DNA of 64,000 bases from Arenimonas donghaensis DSM 18148 = HO3-R19 (GTDB lineage Bacteria > Pseudomonadota > Gammaproteobacteria > Xanthomonadales > Xanthomonadaceae). The position numbers and the translations under genes were made by a program. The DNA lies in assembly GCF_000743535.1 (NCBI RefSeq), contig NZ_AVCJ01000034.1, positions 62,001-126,000 on the forward strand. Reading direction: 5' to 3'. Positions 38,423 through 47,200 of this stretch are shown here, one piece after another. Each line of letters begins with the position of its first letter. The stretch's first letter is position 1. A model generated the notes under the pieces. It had not been told where the DNA came from. It worked only from the letters and a program-made list of their open reading frames with translations, and did not search any database.

Positions 38423-38446
38423 GTCGGTTTCCGACCCGAAGCGGAC
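38423..38446 (+). repeat. Island repeat, copy B
   Basis: Direct repeat of copy A (21/24). It contains the small palindrome GTCGG-TTT-CCGAC and ends CGACCCGAAGCGGAC. It marks the end of the ApeA-like module and lies between the convergent genes of the island. Confidence 0.6.
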
Positions 38447-38478
38447 TGATCTCAAGAGTAGCGAACCGGCCCAGATGT

Positions 38479-39498
38479 CTAATCCTTTGAGCTTAGATGC
38501 AAGACGCTCGCGCACAACTCGCAGACGTCGTCGTCGTCAAGCTCTTCCTTTTCAAATGCTTCACCACAAGACTGGCAGGGCAAGACGGACTCTGCACTTC
38601 CGCACGCAGCGCAAACTCCGTAGTCGTAGATGAAGGCTTCCTTCCCGCAAGCTGAGCAACTGCCGACTGGCATCTCGCCGCCGCGCGTGTGCGCATGATA
38701 GAGGTCGGCAAAGAAATGCCTCCCTACTGCGGCTTCGATCAGGTCGCAATAGGCACTCGACATCCCGCATGCGACGCAAGAGAACTGTCGTGAAGAAAGA
38801 GTGCCACTCGTTGAATGGGTCGGCTTGAGAAGCCTTGATTCACACCCCGCACAGCGGAGGTCATTAGAGACGGCAGCCGAAATGTCATTACCCCAATCGA
38901 TACCCATCCGCGCCGCAGCGCACGTCGCCAGTTCCTCAGAATGTATCTCGCCGATCCGAAGTAGAACTCCCCACGTCTCGACCCCTAAAAGCTCAACCGG
39001 CTCGCGCTGAAGCTCATGCCTAATGAAGCCATGCATGATGTGCATCGCGTCTGAAAGAATTTCCTTGATTCTAGATTCGGGCAACTGCAGACAGAAGTGC
39101 TCCGCGCTATTTCTCGCTTCCGCTATCGATTCGAATCGTTTCCAGTCGACACGTACTTGTAGTGCATCAAAACGCTCTCGTATTTGCTGGACATCAACCG
39201 TGCGGCGCTTTGCCCCGATAAAGCGAATAGATCCGTCCGACCCGCGGGCCGGCTGAATGCTATGCATGATCAGTACGTCTCCGGAGTCGGGGGGAGACAG
39301 TTCCCGGAGACGTTCCTTAAACAAGAGCAAGATGCCAGCTGTGAGATTACGGATAGCGGACAACATCCGTCGTGGATCAGTGGACCGATAATCCTCAATT
39401 CCAATCTGGATCGAACTTACGGCATTGCCGAGGAGCGTGTTCATGGGAATGCTTTCCGAGTAGGTGCCGATGATCGCGATACTCATCCGCCGGAGCAA
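38479..39498 (-). CDS. HEPN-motif protein with three C-terminal zinc ribbons
   Basis: A protein of up to 339 aa that I cannot assign to a named system. The N-terminal half is helical (SSIQIGIEDYRSTDPRRMLS, then ILLLFKERLRELSPP). It contains AEARNSAEHF, in which Arg129, Asn130 and His134 give the RNxxxH signature of HEPN RNases. The C-terminal 130 residues have six CxxC pairs (CAGC, CVAC, CSAC, CAAC, CQSC, CELC), that is, three zinc ribbons likely to bind nucleic acid. ATG 39444 (MNTLLGNAV) may be the true start rather than 39498. It is convergent with the ApeA-like gene. A nucleic-acid-sensing defence nuclease is a reasonable but unproven guess. Confidence 0.7.
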   Translation of the reverse strand: MLRRMSIAIIGTYSESIPMNTLLGNAVSSIQIGIEDYRSTDPRRMLSAIRNLTAGILLLFKERLRELSPPDSGDVLIMHSIQPARGSDGSIRFIGAKRRTVDVQQIRERFDALQVRVDWKRFESIAEARNSAEHFCLQLPESRIKEILSDAMHIMHGFIRHELQREPVELLGVETWGVLLRIGEIHSEELATCAAARMGIDWGNDISAAVSNDLRCAGCESRLLKPTHSTSGTLSSRQFSCVACGMSSAYCDLIEAAVGRHFFADLYHAHTRGGEMPVGSCSACGKEAFIYDYGVCAACGSAESVLPCQSCGEAFEKEELDDDDVCELCASVLHLSSKD

Positions 39499-40050
39499 AT
39501 CTGATCAACGGGTTGAGAATAGTATGTAAGTCTGTCATTGCAATGGACCAACATGCATGCGACGGCCTAGGCGCATCTCGAATTATCTCGGGCCCTACGA
39601 AGATCTCGGCTACTACAGTCCATAGTCTGCTGCTTCCTGGGATCAGCCGCTTTGCGCGTCGGTGAATGTAGTGAGTCTTCAGCGTCTTCGCCCAGCCGTC
39701 TCTTGGGTCGGACTGATCCAGGCATTAGCCTGTATTACACTCGTTCCTGCTTTGGGCCTACAAGAAAACTGTGTCTCAAGGAGGCCGTCTTCCAACCCAG
39801 ATCGGGCTCCGTCCCGCCATAGTGCCGTCGTGCCAACTGAAGGGGCGGCACTTGCAGCGTTGACCCGGGTAATCAAGTCCGAGTGTTCATCGGATTTTCT
39901 AACGGACCAGCCCGCCCTAAACTTTGCGATAATCGTCGGATTGCGACGGGCGCATCGCACCCGTTCAGGTGTGTAGCCGAATGGTAGCCATCGCATACGC
40001 GAGGGCCCAGTTCCTGAGTCTAATTGGTTCAATTGGTCTGCCGGAAGGGG
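39499..40050. other. Island intergenic region without a supported gene
   Basis: About 550 nt between the divergent zinc-ribbon and TIR genes. Short open frames exist on both strands but none has a ribosome site, family resemblance or sensible composition. It must contain the promoters of both neighbours; I see no clear -35/-10 pair, hairpin terminator or tRNA. It may be decayed insertion DNA. Confidence 0.5.
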
Positions 40051-40911
40051 ATGGACGTGCCCGTATTTATAAGCTACTCGCATCAGGACAAGGACTTCGT
40101 TGACAAGCTGGCAGTCCAGCTCGTCCGACAGAATGTTCATGTGTGGGTTGATCGCTGGGAACTTAGTGTTGGCGACTCACTGATTGACAGAATTCAAGAT
40201 GCAGTTGATGGGGCGAGCGCGCTTCTCGTTGTCCTATCCCCTGAATCAGTTCAGTCCGAATGGTGTAAGCGCGAATTGTCCGCAGGCCTTCTGCGTGAAC
40301 TGGAAGAGAAGCGCGTCGTGGTAATGCCCGTGCTCTTGCGTGATTGCGAAATCCCAATCTTCGCGCGCGGAAAGTTCTATGCTGACTTCCGCACGAACTT
40401 TGACGACGGACTAAGAGCAGTCATTGACGGCATCGCCAAAGTTACGAACGCTTCCCTGTCACGAGTTCAGGAGGACACCTATCACGTTGACTGGTCCATT
40501 AACTCTGGCTTCAATGACGAAGGAAACGTTGCTGTTAAGGCTACCTTTGTTCAAGTGCCGAAGTCAGAGCCATACACCTGCTTGACTGAAGTGGTGATCA
40601 TTGGGGACGGCGAAGCATCTGAAGAGTTCAGAAGGGTGACCGACCAGGCGAACGTAGAGACCGCCCGCCTACGTGTATGGGAACAATTTGCGGCCAGCAT
40701 TGATGGGGTCGGGGAACTGCGGGCACTCCTAGAAGATGCTGAGGAAAAGAGTTTCCAAGTTCCTTTCTCGTTTGGAGGAGGGCTCATGATGGGATTCATC
40801 TCCAGCCGGCGCCTCGGTGAGGACACTGGCAAGGACATTCTTCTGAATGTGGCCGGAATCATCAATGAATCTCGAGACCAGATGCGGAATGTACTGAGCA
40901 GACCGGCTTAG
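40051..40911 (+). CDS. TIR-domain protein, candidate defence effector
   Basis: A protein of about 285 aa with an N-terminal TIR domain (residues 1-135): VFISYSHQDKDFVDKLA, then HVWVDRWELSVGDSL, then LSPESVQSEWCKREL with the presumed catalytic Glu75. Bacterial TIR domains of this type cleave NAD+ or make cyclic ADP-ribose derivatives in immune signalling. The C-terminal 150 residues (from YHVDWSINSGFND) are not recognised and may sense the trigger. The start could be ATG 40051 or GTG 40057; the GGAAGGGG Shine-Dalgarno ends at 40050 and is better spaced for the GTG (MPVFISYS). Low-GC island gene, no partner on the same strand. Confidence 0.82.
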   Translation: MDVPVFISYSHQDKDFVDKLAVQLVRQNVHVWVDRWELSVGDSLIDRIQDAVDGASALLVVLSPESVQSEWCKRELSAGLLRELEEKRVVVMPVLLRDCEIPIFARGKFYADFRTNFDDGLRAVIDGIAKVTNASLSRVQEDTYHVDWSINSGFNDEGNVAVKATFVQVPKSEPYTCLTEVVIIGDGEASEEFRRVTDQANVETARLRVWEQFAASIDGVGELRALLEDAEEKSFQVPFSFGGGLMMGFISSRRLGEDTGKDILLNVAGIINESRDQMRNVLSRPA

Positions 40912-41003
40912 CGGTTGAGGTATAGCAATCCGTTTCCCTCGATGCCGCTCCGGGGCCCGAATCAGTTCGCAGCTGACCTGACCTGACTCCGACGTCCGCT
41001 TCT

Positions 41004-41024
41004 GGCCTATTTCGTTGAAAAACT
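41004..41024 (+). repeat. IS-type terminal repeat, left copy
   Basis: GGCCTATTTCGTTGAAAAAC followed by T. It is identical in 20 of 21 positions to the reverse complement of 43578-43598. The GTCCGCTTC core of the island repeat lies immediately before it (40994-41002). The surrounding 304-nt gap (40912-41215) has no supported gene. Confidence 0.6.
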
Positions 41025-41215
41025 CGGCTCGCCTAAACGGCTGCGTGCCTGATCCTCACGACAGTTGGCGTCTGCGCGCTTGGCAGCGATCCGGAGACTC
41101 AGAAGGGTGCCGTCGGGACCACTGGCGCGCAAAAATCCGAGGCAGATTCTCGCGACCCCAGTTTTTCCACAGAAGATGCCAAGAGCGGACATGGCCCTGG
41201 CTCAGCGATGGAATG

Positions 41216-41947
41216 TCACAGACCCTTCCCGAACCTCCACCACGCTCTCTTGGGCGGGGCTACGGGTGCCGGGGGCAGCTCGGACGAGACGGTGAAACCA
41301 AAGGACGGCTCGACGCGCACATATGTTGTCCATACGTCTGCACCCAGCGCTTGCGTCAAGTAGGACACGATAGATTTCGCCTGATGCCTGAGCCGATTGA
41401 GTTCTCGGACAAGCTCGTGCCGCGGAACGCGGACGTTAACGTATGTCTCGTCCGAGTCGGGGTCCCGCTCTCGAATGAACAAGGCTCCCTGCTCGGCGTG
41501 AATCTCCATCGCCCATCCTTGATCAACGTCGTTCGTGACGAGACCCGAGTCGACCCCCTCAAGTTTCCCGAAGAGGCCTTCAATCTCTGAAAGGCTGTCG
41601 TACCAAGGGAAAGACACGCTAACTTCCGCGTCGGAATTCCAGAGGAATGCCCTCATCCAGAAGTAGTGACGGATCGAGTTAAAGTTCTTGTTGTGTTCTC
41701 GGGCGAGTTCGATGATCTGTCGGTAATAGTTTACGAGAGCATCCTCGTGTCCCCATGCCTCGGAAACTCGTACAAGGGAAGGCACAACTCGGGAAATGTC
41801 GGGCGGAACCAGCGGAACGACCAACTTAGCCAGATCCCCAGGGTCGCTGGGGCGATCGGGTCCAAAGTAGAACTTGTCACTGACCGTGAAACAGATTGCC
41901 GCCTCGAGAGCATCTACTGCTGTTGCTTCCGCGAACCACGGTTCCAT
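41216..41947 (-). CDS. Hypothetical protein, possible IS passenger gene
   Basis: A 243-aa cytoplasmic protein I do not recognise. The N-terminal 100 residues are helical (MEPWFAEATAVDALEAAICF and NYYRQIIELAREHNKNF), the middle has aromatic-rich strands (SFPWYDSLSEIEGLFG), and the C terminus ends in a basic tail WWRFGKGL after a Pro/Ala linker. The frame continues upstream past the transposase start, but ATG 41947 is the first start that avoids translating the repeat at 42034. It is bracketed, together with the transposase, by nearly identical inverted repeats, so it may travel with the IS. Confidence 0.55.
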   Translation of the reverse strand: MEPWFAEATAVDALEAAICFTVSDKFYFGPDRPSDPGDLAKLVVPLVPPDISRVVPSLVRVSEAWGHEDALVNYYRQIIELAREHNKNFNSIRHYFWMRAFLWNSDAEVSVSFPWYDSLSEIEGLFGKLEGVDSGLVTNDVDQGWAMEIHAEQGALFIRERDPDSDETYVNVRVPRHELVRELNRLRHQAKSIVSYLTQALGADVWTTYVRVEPSFGFTVSSELPPAPVAPPKRAWWRFGKGL

Positions 41948-42033
41948 AGGGAGAACTCTGGGTAACCTCGAGATGAGGAAAATGTTACCCCAACGCAGCG
42001 TACGACACACTTCCAAGCGGGATGTTCGCTTTG

Positions 42034-42054
42034 GGCCAATTCCATTGAAAAGCT
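42034..42054 (+). repeat. IS-type terminal repeat, internal copy
   Basis: GGCCAATTCCATTGAAAAGC followed by T. It matches the left copy at 41004 in the same orientation and the right copy inversely (18/21). It is preceded by GTTCGCTTT, a degenerate island-repeat core. Confidence 0.6.
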
Positions 42055-42118
42055 CGGTTGAATCTGCCTGCTGAACCTGGTCCACTGACTTCCCATCGAT
42101 CCAGCGGAGTTCGCAGCG

Positions 42119-43480
42119 ATGATGGGACGTCAGGAAATCGGGCAAGCGCCCCTGTTCTACGCCTTCAACCTTGAAGACCACGTCCCGGCAAACCACATGC
42201 TCCGCGGCATCGATCGGTTTCTGGACCTCGGCGAGTTGCACCAGCACCTGGCTCCGCACTACAGCCACACCGGCCGTCCTTCCATTGATCCGGCTCTGCT
42301 GATCCGGATGCTGATCGTGGGTTACTGCTTTGGTATCCGATCTGAGCGCCGGCTGTGCGAGGAGGTCCACCTAAACCTGGCGTATCGATGGTTCTGCCGT
42401 CTTGGCCTGGAGGACGCCGTTCCGGACCACTCAACGTTCTCCAAGAACCGCCACGGCCGCTTCCGCGACAACGACACCCTGCGCTTCGTGTTCGAGAAAG
42501 TGCTTGAGCGCTGTCTGGCCGAAGGACTGGTCGGCGGCGAGGGCTTCGCGATCGACGCCAGCGTCATCAAGGCCGATGCCAACCGGCAGAAGGGCGTGCC
42601 GGGCGCCGACGCCGCCTGGGATCGCGAGTCACCGCTCACGCGCCCGGTCCGCGAGTACCTGGAGGCGCTGGACGACGCGGAGGCGCCCCGCACGCCACCC
42701 AAGAATGTGTCGCTGACCGACCCGGCGGCGCAGTGGACCGCGGCGCCGGGCGGTCCGGCCTTCTATGCTTACTCGACCAACTACCTGATCGACGTCAAAG
42801 CCGGCGTTATCCTTGATGTGGAGGCAACGCCCGCCTATCGAACCGACGAGGTCGAAGCCACGCGGACGATGGTCGATCGGGTCGAGCAACGGTTCGATCT
42901 CAAGCCGACCCGGCTGATCGGCGACACCGCCTACGGCACCTCGGAAATGCTGGGCTGGATGGTGGATGAGAAGAATATCGAGCCCCACGTGCCGGTCTGG
43001 GACAAAGCTCAGCGCAAGGATGGGACGCTGGGGCGATCCGACTTCACTTGGGACGCGGACGCGGCCGAATATCGCTGCCCCCAAGGCAAGCCGCTGCGAT
43101 CCAGCGGCATACCAACCGCCGACAACACGCTGATCTATCGCAGCAACTTTCACGACTGCGCCGGCTGCGAACTGAAGTCGAAGTGCTGCCCCAACACGAC
43201 GCACCGAAGAATCGCCCGCCAGGTGAACGAGTCCGCACGAGACGTGGCGCGCCAGCTGTCGACGACGAAGAGATACGCCCAGTCACGGCGGCATCGGAAG
43301 AAGGTCGAGATGCTGTTCGCACACCTCAAACGCATCTTGCGATTAGACAGGTTGCGGCTGCGCGGCCTGAAAAGTGCCCGTGATGAGTTCCTATTGGCGG
43401 CAACCGCACAGAATTTACGAAGAATGGCAGCGTGGTTGATGCCGAAAGGCCCCGAAGCGGCAATGGCAACGGCCCTTTGA
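42119..43480 (+). CDS. IS1182-family transposase
   Basis: A 453-aa DDE transposase. The N terminus QAPLFYAFNLEDHVPANHML and the block GRPSIDPALLIRMLIVGYCF are the DUF772-type start of IS1182 enzymes. The catalytic region includes FAIDASVIKADANRQKG, LIGDTAYGTSE, and a late HRKKVEMLFAHLKRIL carrying the final Glu. A Cys-rich insert (CAGCELKSKCC) precedes the last domain, as in relatives. The frame is intact, so the element may be active. GC is higher than in the defence genes, suggesting a separate arrival. It starts with two Met codons. Confidence 0.9.
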   Translation: MMGRQEIGQAPLFYAFNLEDHVPANHMLRGIDRFLDLGELHQHLAPHYSHTGRPSIDPALLIRMLIVGYCFGIRSERRLCEEVHLNLAYRWFCRLGLEDAVPDHSTFSKNRHGRFRDNDTLRFVFEKVLERCLAEGLVGGEGFAIDASVIKADANRQKGVPGADAAWDRESPLTRPVREYLEALDDAEAPRTPPKNVSLTDPAAQWTAAPGGPAFYAYSTNYLIDVKAGVILDVEATPAYRTDEVEATRTMVDRVEQRFDLKPTRLIGDTAYGTSEMLGWMVDEKNIEPHVPVWDKAQRKDGTLGRSDFTWDADAAEYRCPQGKPLRSSGIPTADNTLIYRSNFHDCAGCELKSKCCPNTTHRRIARQVNESARDVARQLSTTKRYAQSRRHRKKVEMLFAHLKRILRLDRLRLRGLKSARDEFLLAATAQNLRRMAAWLMPKGPEAAMATAL

Positions 43481-43487
43481 GAACTAA

Positions 43488-43508
43488 GGGCGCTTGCGCG
43501 CCCATTTT
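43488..43508 (+). terminator. Terminator of the transposase gene
   Basis: A perfect 6-bp stem GGGCGC / GCGCCC with loop TTGC and a following ATTTT, seven nt behind the stop codon. Confidence 0.6.
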
Positions 43509-43577
43509 CCCGTCTCCCCTGGCCAAAGAATCACTGATCCGGCCAAACCGCCGGACCCTGACGCCCGCCAGAAAGCT

Positions 43578-43598
43578 AGTTTTTCAACGGAATAGGCC
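43578..43598 (-). repeat. IS-type terminal repeat, right copy
   Basis: AGTTTTTCAACGGAATAGGC followed by C; the reverse complement of the left repeat with one mismatch. It lies 55 nt from the next chromosomal gene and probably marks the island's right edge. Confidence 0.65.
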
Positions 43599-43652
43599 GA
43601 TACCTGACAACGCCGCTGACCTGCGTGAGTGCCTGCCGGTCAGCGTGCCGCG

Positions 43653-44276
43653 TTATATCACCTGCCAAACGATCAGTCCGATCGCAGCGCCGGTGAGTCC
43701 GAAGGCGACCAGGGCGGCCAGGCCGTCGTGGGTGGCCAGGGCGATGCCGAAGGCGACCAGGGCGCTGCCGATCACCGTGCTGGCTCCTGGCAGGAACTCC
43801 AGCGGCACCAGCAGCAGGGCGGCAAACAGACAGCAGGCCGCGATCACGTAGCGTCCGATACGGCCGGTGAGCAAACGCAGCCGCGGATGCAGGTGGCGGT
43901 CCACGAAGCGGCTTGGCTTTTCCAGCCAGCCGAGACTGCGTTCGACCAATTCACTGCGTACCGAGCGGTCCAGCGCCCAGCGCGGCAGCCAGGGCGTCCG
44001 GCGAAGCAGGAGGAACTGGGTTGCGATCAGCGCCACGACCAGCCCCAGCACGGCAGAGGCACCGGGGATATCGCCGACCGGCGAGACGATCAACAGGCCC
44101 AGCACCACGAACAGCGGCGCATAGGTACGAGGGCCCAGGGCCTCGAGCACGTCGCCGAGGCTTACGTGCGTTCCGTTGCCGTCGGTGGACCGGCGCACGC
44201 GGCGCAGCAAACCCTGGAGCGTTTTCTCATCCGACGGGGCGGTGTCGCGTTTGGCGTTTGACGCAGCAGACGACAT
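43653..44276 (-). CDS. ExoD-family membrane protein
   Basis: A 207-aa inner-membrane protein of the ExoD type, first described for exopolysaccharide synthesis in rhizobia. It has the opening HVSLGDVLEALGPRTYAPLFVVLGLLI (a polar helix then a membrane segment, cited in part). GDIPGASAVLGLV and GASTVIGSALVAFGIAL are pseudo-repeated blocks, and there are four to five hydrophobic helices. The exact role is unknown. The gene returns to high GC after the island. It ends next to the IS and begins nine nt after the tamB stop, on the same strand, so it may be the last gene of the tamA-tamB unit. Confidence 0.82.
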   Translation of the reverse strand: MSSAASNAKRDTAPSDEKTLQGLLRRVRRSTDGNGTHVSLGDVLEALGPRTYAPLFVVLGLLIVSPVGDIPGASAVLGLVVALIATQFLLLRRTPWLPRWALDRSVRSELVERSLGWLEKPSRFVDRHLHPRLRLLTGRIGRYVIAACCLFAALLLVPLEFLPGASTVIGSALVAFGIALATHDGLAALVAFGLTGAAIGLIVWQVI

Positions 44277-44285
44277 GACGGCTCC

Positions 44286-47200
44286 TTATCGTTCGGTCCG
44301 CCAGTTGAGCGACGCCGCCGATTCCGTGCCCGACTCGATGGTGATGTCGAAGCCGCGGCTGAGCAGGTATTTCAGGGTGATGACCTGGCCGCGGCCGACC
44401 AGCGAGATGCCGTAGCCCAGGAACAGGCGCGGCGAGAGGTACTTGCCGACGGTGAAGGTGGCGCCGCCCAGGGCGCGGCTGTCCTCGACGCCGGCGGCGT
44501 CCAGGCCCAGGCCGTCGCCGATCTGCTGGGCCAGCAGGTTGCCGCCGACGCCCAACGCGAGCGCCGAAGCCTCGAGCTGGCTCGACTCGTTGGCGCTGGT
44601 GGACTGCAGCGGGCGGCCGAAGACCAGCCAGCTCAGCGCCTCGGTGTTGTCCATCGCCGGCGAAGAAACCACGTCGGTGATGGGGCGCTGCGCCGTGCCG
44701 CGCACCTGCACGCCGACGGTGACCTCGCCGCGGTCGCGTTCGGCCAGGATGTCGAGCGTGGGGTTGTCCACCGGGGTGCCGGAATAGGACAGGCGCGCGC
44801 GCTTGATTTGCAGTTCCTGGCCGTAGGCTTCGTAGCGGCCGCTGGCGCGCAGGGTGCCGCTGGCCAGTGCGGTGCGGCCGGGGGCCTGGCGGATGTCCAG
44901 GGCGCCGGCGAGCCTGCCGTCCAGGCCGAAGCCCTGCAGCTGCACGTCATCGCCCAGCGAGATGTGCACCGCCAGGTCCAGCGCCGGGCCTTCGTCCTGG
45001 ACCTGCTCGGCATCCACCAGCACCACGTCGGGCGAGGGTTTGATGGCGCCGCCGTCCAGCGCTTCCAGGTCCACGCGGGCGCGCGGCACCTCGATGCGGC
45101 CGCCCACGCGCAGCTTCTGCTTGCCCATCGCCATCACCAGGGCCGGGCTGGCCACCAGCTGCAGGTCGGGGGTGTCGGAGAAGGTGACGTTTTCACCGGT
45201 CAGCGCCAGCTGCAGCGGCTGCTCGCGCGAGAGGTCGAGCGAACCATTGACCTGCAGCACGCCGTCGCCGGAGCGCACGCTGCCGCTGAGTTCGGCGTTG
45301 CCGTCGGCCATGGTGCGCAGGTCGGCCTGGCCGCCTTCCAGGGCCAGGCCCAGGGCCGGCAGTTCGGTGGCGAGTTCGCGCAGCGCCAGCAAGCCTTCCA
45401 TGCGCGGCACGGCGCGCGTGCCCGAGAAACGCAGCTCGCCCTCGAGCCGGCCGCTGGGTTGCACGATGTCGGGCGACAGCAGCTCCAGCCAGGTCAGGTC
45501 ACGCATGCGCAGCGCCAGCCGACCGGAGAGCTCGCCGTCGTCGCCGGCGCCGGCGCGCAGTTCGGCCAGCAGCAGGCCCTCTTCGTTCAACTGGGCGCCG
45601 GCACGCAGGTCCAGTACGTCCTGGTCGAGCGTCGCCTTGGCCTGCAGGTCGGTGTAGGTGAGCAGATTGCGGCGACCGTCGCTGGACTCGGTGGCCAGGG
45701 AGCCCTCGGCACTGGCCAGCGTCAGCTCGCCGTTCCAGCCGCGCGGGCCCTGGCGGAACTCGGCGTCGAGCATCAACTCACCTGCCAGGCGCAAGGGCAC
45801 GCCGGTGTCGGGCAGCCAGGGCTGGGCCAGGGCCAGCGGGATGCGCTCGCCCTCGGCGCGCCACAGGCCGCGGTCGGCCTGCAGGCACAGGAAGCCGTCG
45901 CCTTCACCGATGACGCAGGCGGGTTCGAGGCGGAAGGCGTCCTTGCCCCAGGACCAGGCCGCCGGTTCGCGCAGGGCCAGGGCCGGCGCACGCGGCGCGT
46001 CGAGCGAGAAGCTGCGCAGTTCGCCTCGGCGGACGCCGCCTTCCAGGCGCATCGAGCTTTCCAGCGCCAGCTGCAGGTCGTTGCTGCGCGCTTCCAGGCG
46101 CAGGGCCAGGTCGCGCTGGTTGCCGTCGGCGCGCAGGGTGAGCGCCTGGACGCGGCGCTCGCCGTAGCGGATGTCGGTGGCGTCCAGGACCACGCTGCCT
46201 TCGCCGGTGTTCGCCGGCAGCTGGCCGCGCAGGCTGCCGGCGTCGATGCCCAGTTCGCCCCAGCGCAGCTGGCTGGCTTCGAGGTCGGCGACGAGGCCGG
46301 GTGCGTTGCGCGGGCCCTGCAATCGCAGTTCGCCCCTCAACTCGCCGCCGGCGTTTTCGACCAGGTCGGCCAGCCGCAGTGGCTGCAGCGAAACATCCAG
46401 CGCCAGGGTGGCGCCGATCCGGCCTTCGGCGGCGAGGCGGCTTTCGCCCAGGCGGGCCTGGGCCGACAGTTGGCCGGACTCGCCCTGCCAGGCCAGCGTG
46501 GCATTGCCCGACACCGGGCGGCCGCGCAGGCGGCCGCGCAGGTCGGCCAGGGCCAGGTTGCCGACCCAGCCGGTGTCGGACCTGCGCAGGTCGCCACGCA
46601 GGTCGCCGCTGATCGCGCCCGGGTAGTCCGGCAGCAGATAACCGGGGTCGAGTTGATCCAGGCGTGCGTCCAGTTTGACCGCCAGCGCCGGGTCCCAATC
46701 CACGCGGCCGGTGCCGGTGAGCTTGCCGCCGGGCGTCTGCATGCGCAGGTCGTCCAGGCGCACGCCCGTGCTGTCGCCTTCGCCGCTTGCGCTCAGCTGG
46801 GCCTGCTCGCCATCGCGCCGCAGCGTGGCCTGCAGGCTTGCGGTCCAGGCCTCGGGCAAACCCTGTACCGACAGCGTGCCGCTGGCTTGCACCGACTCGC
46901 CGCCGTCGGTCGGCGCCCACTGCAACTGGTCTGCCCCGGCAGTCAGGTTGATCGGCTGCTCGGCCAGGGGATCCCAGGCGCCCTGGACGGCCAGCTCACC
47001 CCAGGGCGTCTGCAGGCGGCCGTCGTCCAGGGCGATGCCGGCGCCTGCGAACCGGGCCTGCAGGTCCTCCAGGGCCAGTGCGGTGTCGCCCTGGGACACG
47101 CCAAGGCGCCCGCGGCCGGTCGCACCCTCGCCAGCCAGGGTAATTACGGCATCCACGGGGGCACCGTCGCTGGCGGCGCCGAACCAGTGCGGCGCAATGC

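Larger units (their letters stand above)
41004..43598. mobile_element. IS1182-type element, possibly carrying a passenger gene
   Basis: A 21-bp inverted-repeat pair at 41004-41024 and 43578-43598 (20/21 identical) encloses an unknown minus-strand gene and an IS1182-like transposase. A third, poorer copy at 42034-42054 (18/21 against the right end) defines a shorter element of about 1.57 kb holding only the transposase. Either the unit is a 2.6-kb IS with a passenger, or a 1.57-kb IS lies next to a leftover end. No clear target duplication is visible. Confidence 0.55.

Noticed and set aside
39679-40140. Minus-strand 153-codon frame overlapping the TIR gene start
   Set aside because: No ribosome site or family resemblance, and it runs antisense into a well-supported TIR domain.
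41015-41590. Plus-strand 191-codon frame opposite the unknown island gene
   Set aside because: It begins inside the IS-type repeat and has no domain; the minus-strand frame has more protein-like composition.
36013-42054. Integron cassette array with attC sites
   Set aside because: Repeats separate genes as in an array, but no GTTRRRY/RYYYAAC core pairs are found, gene orientations are mixed, and no integrase is present.
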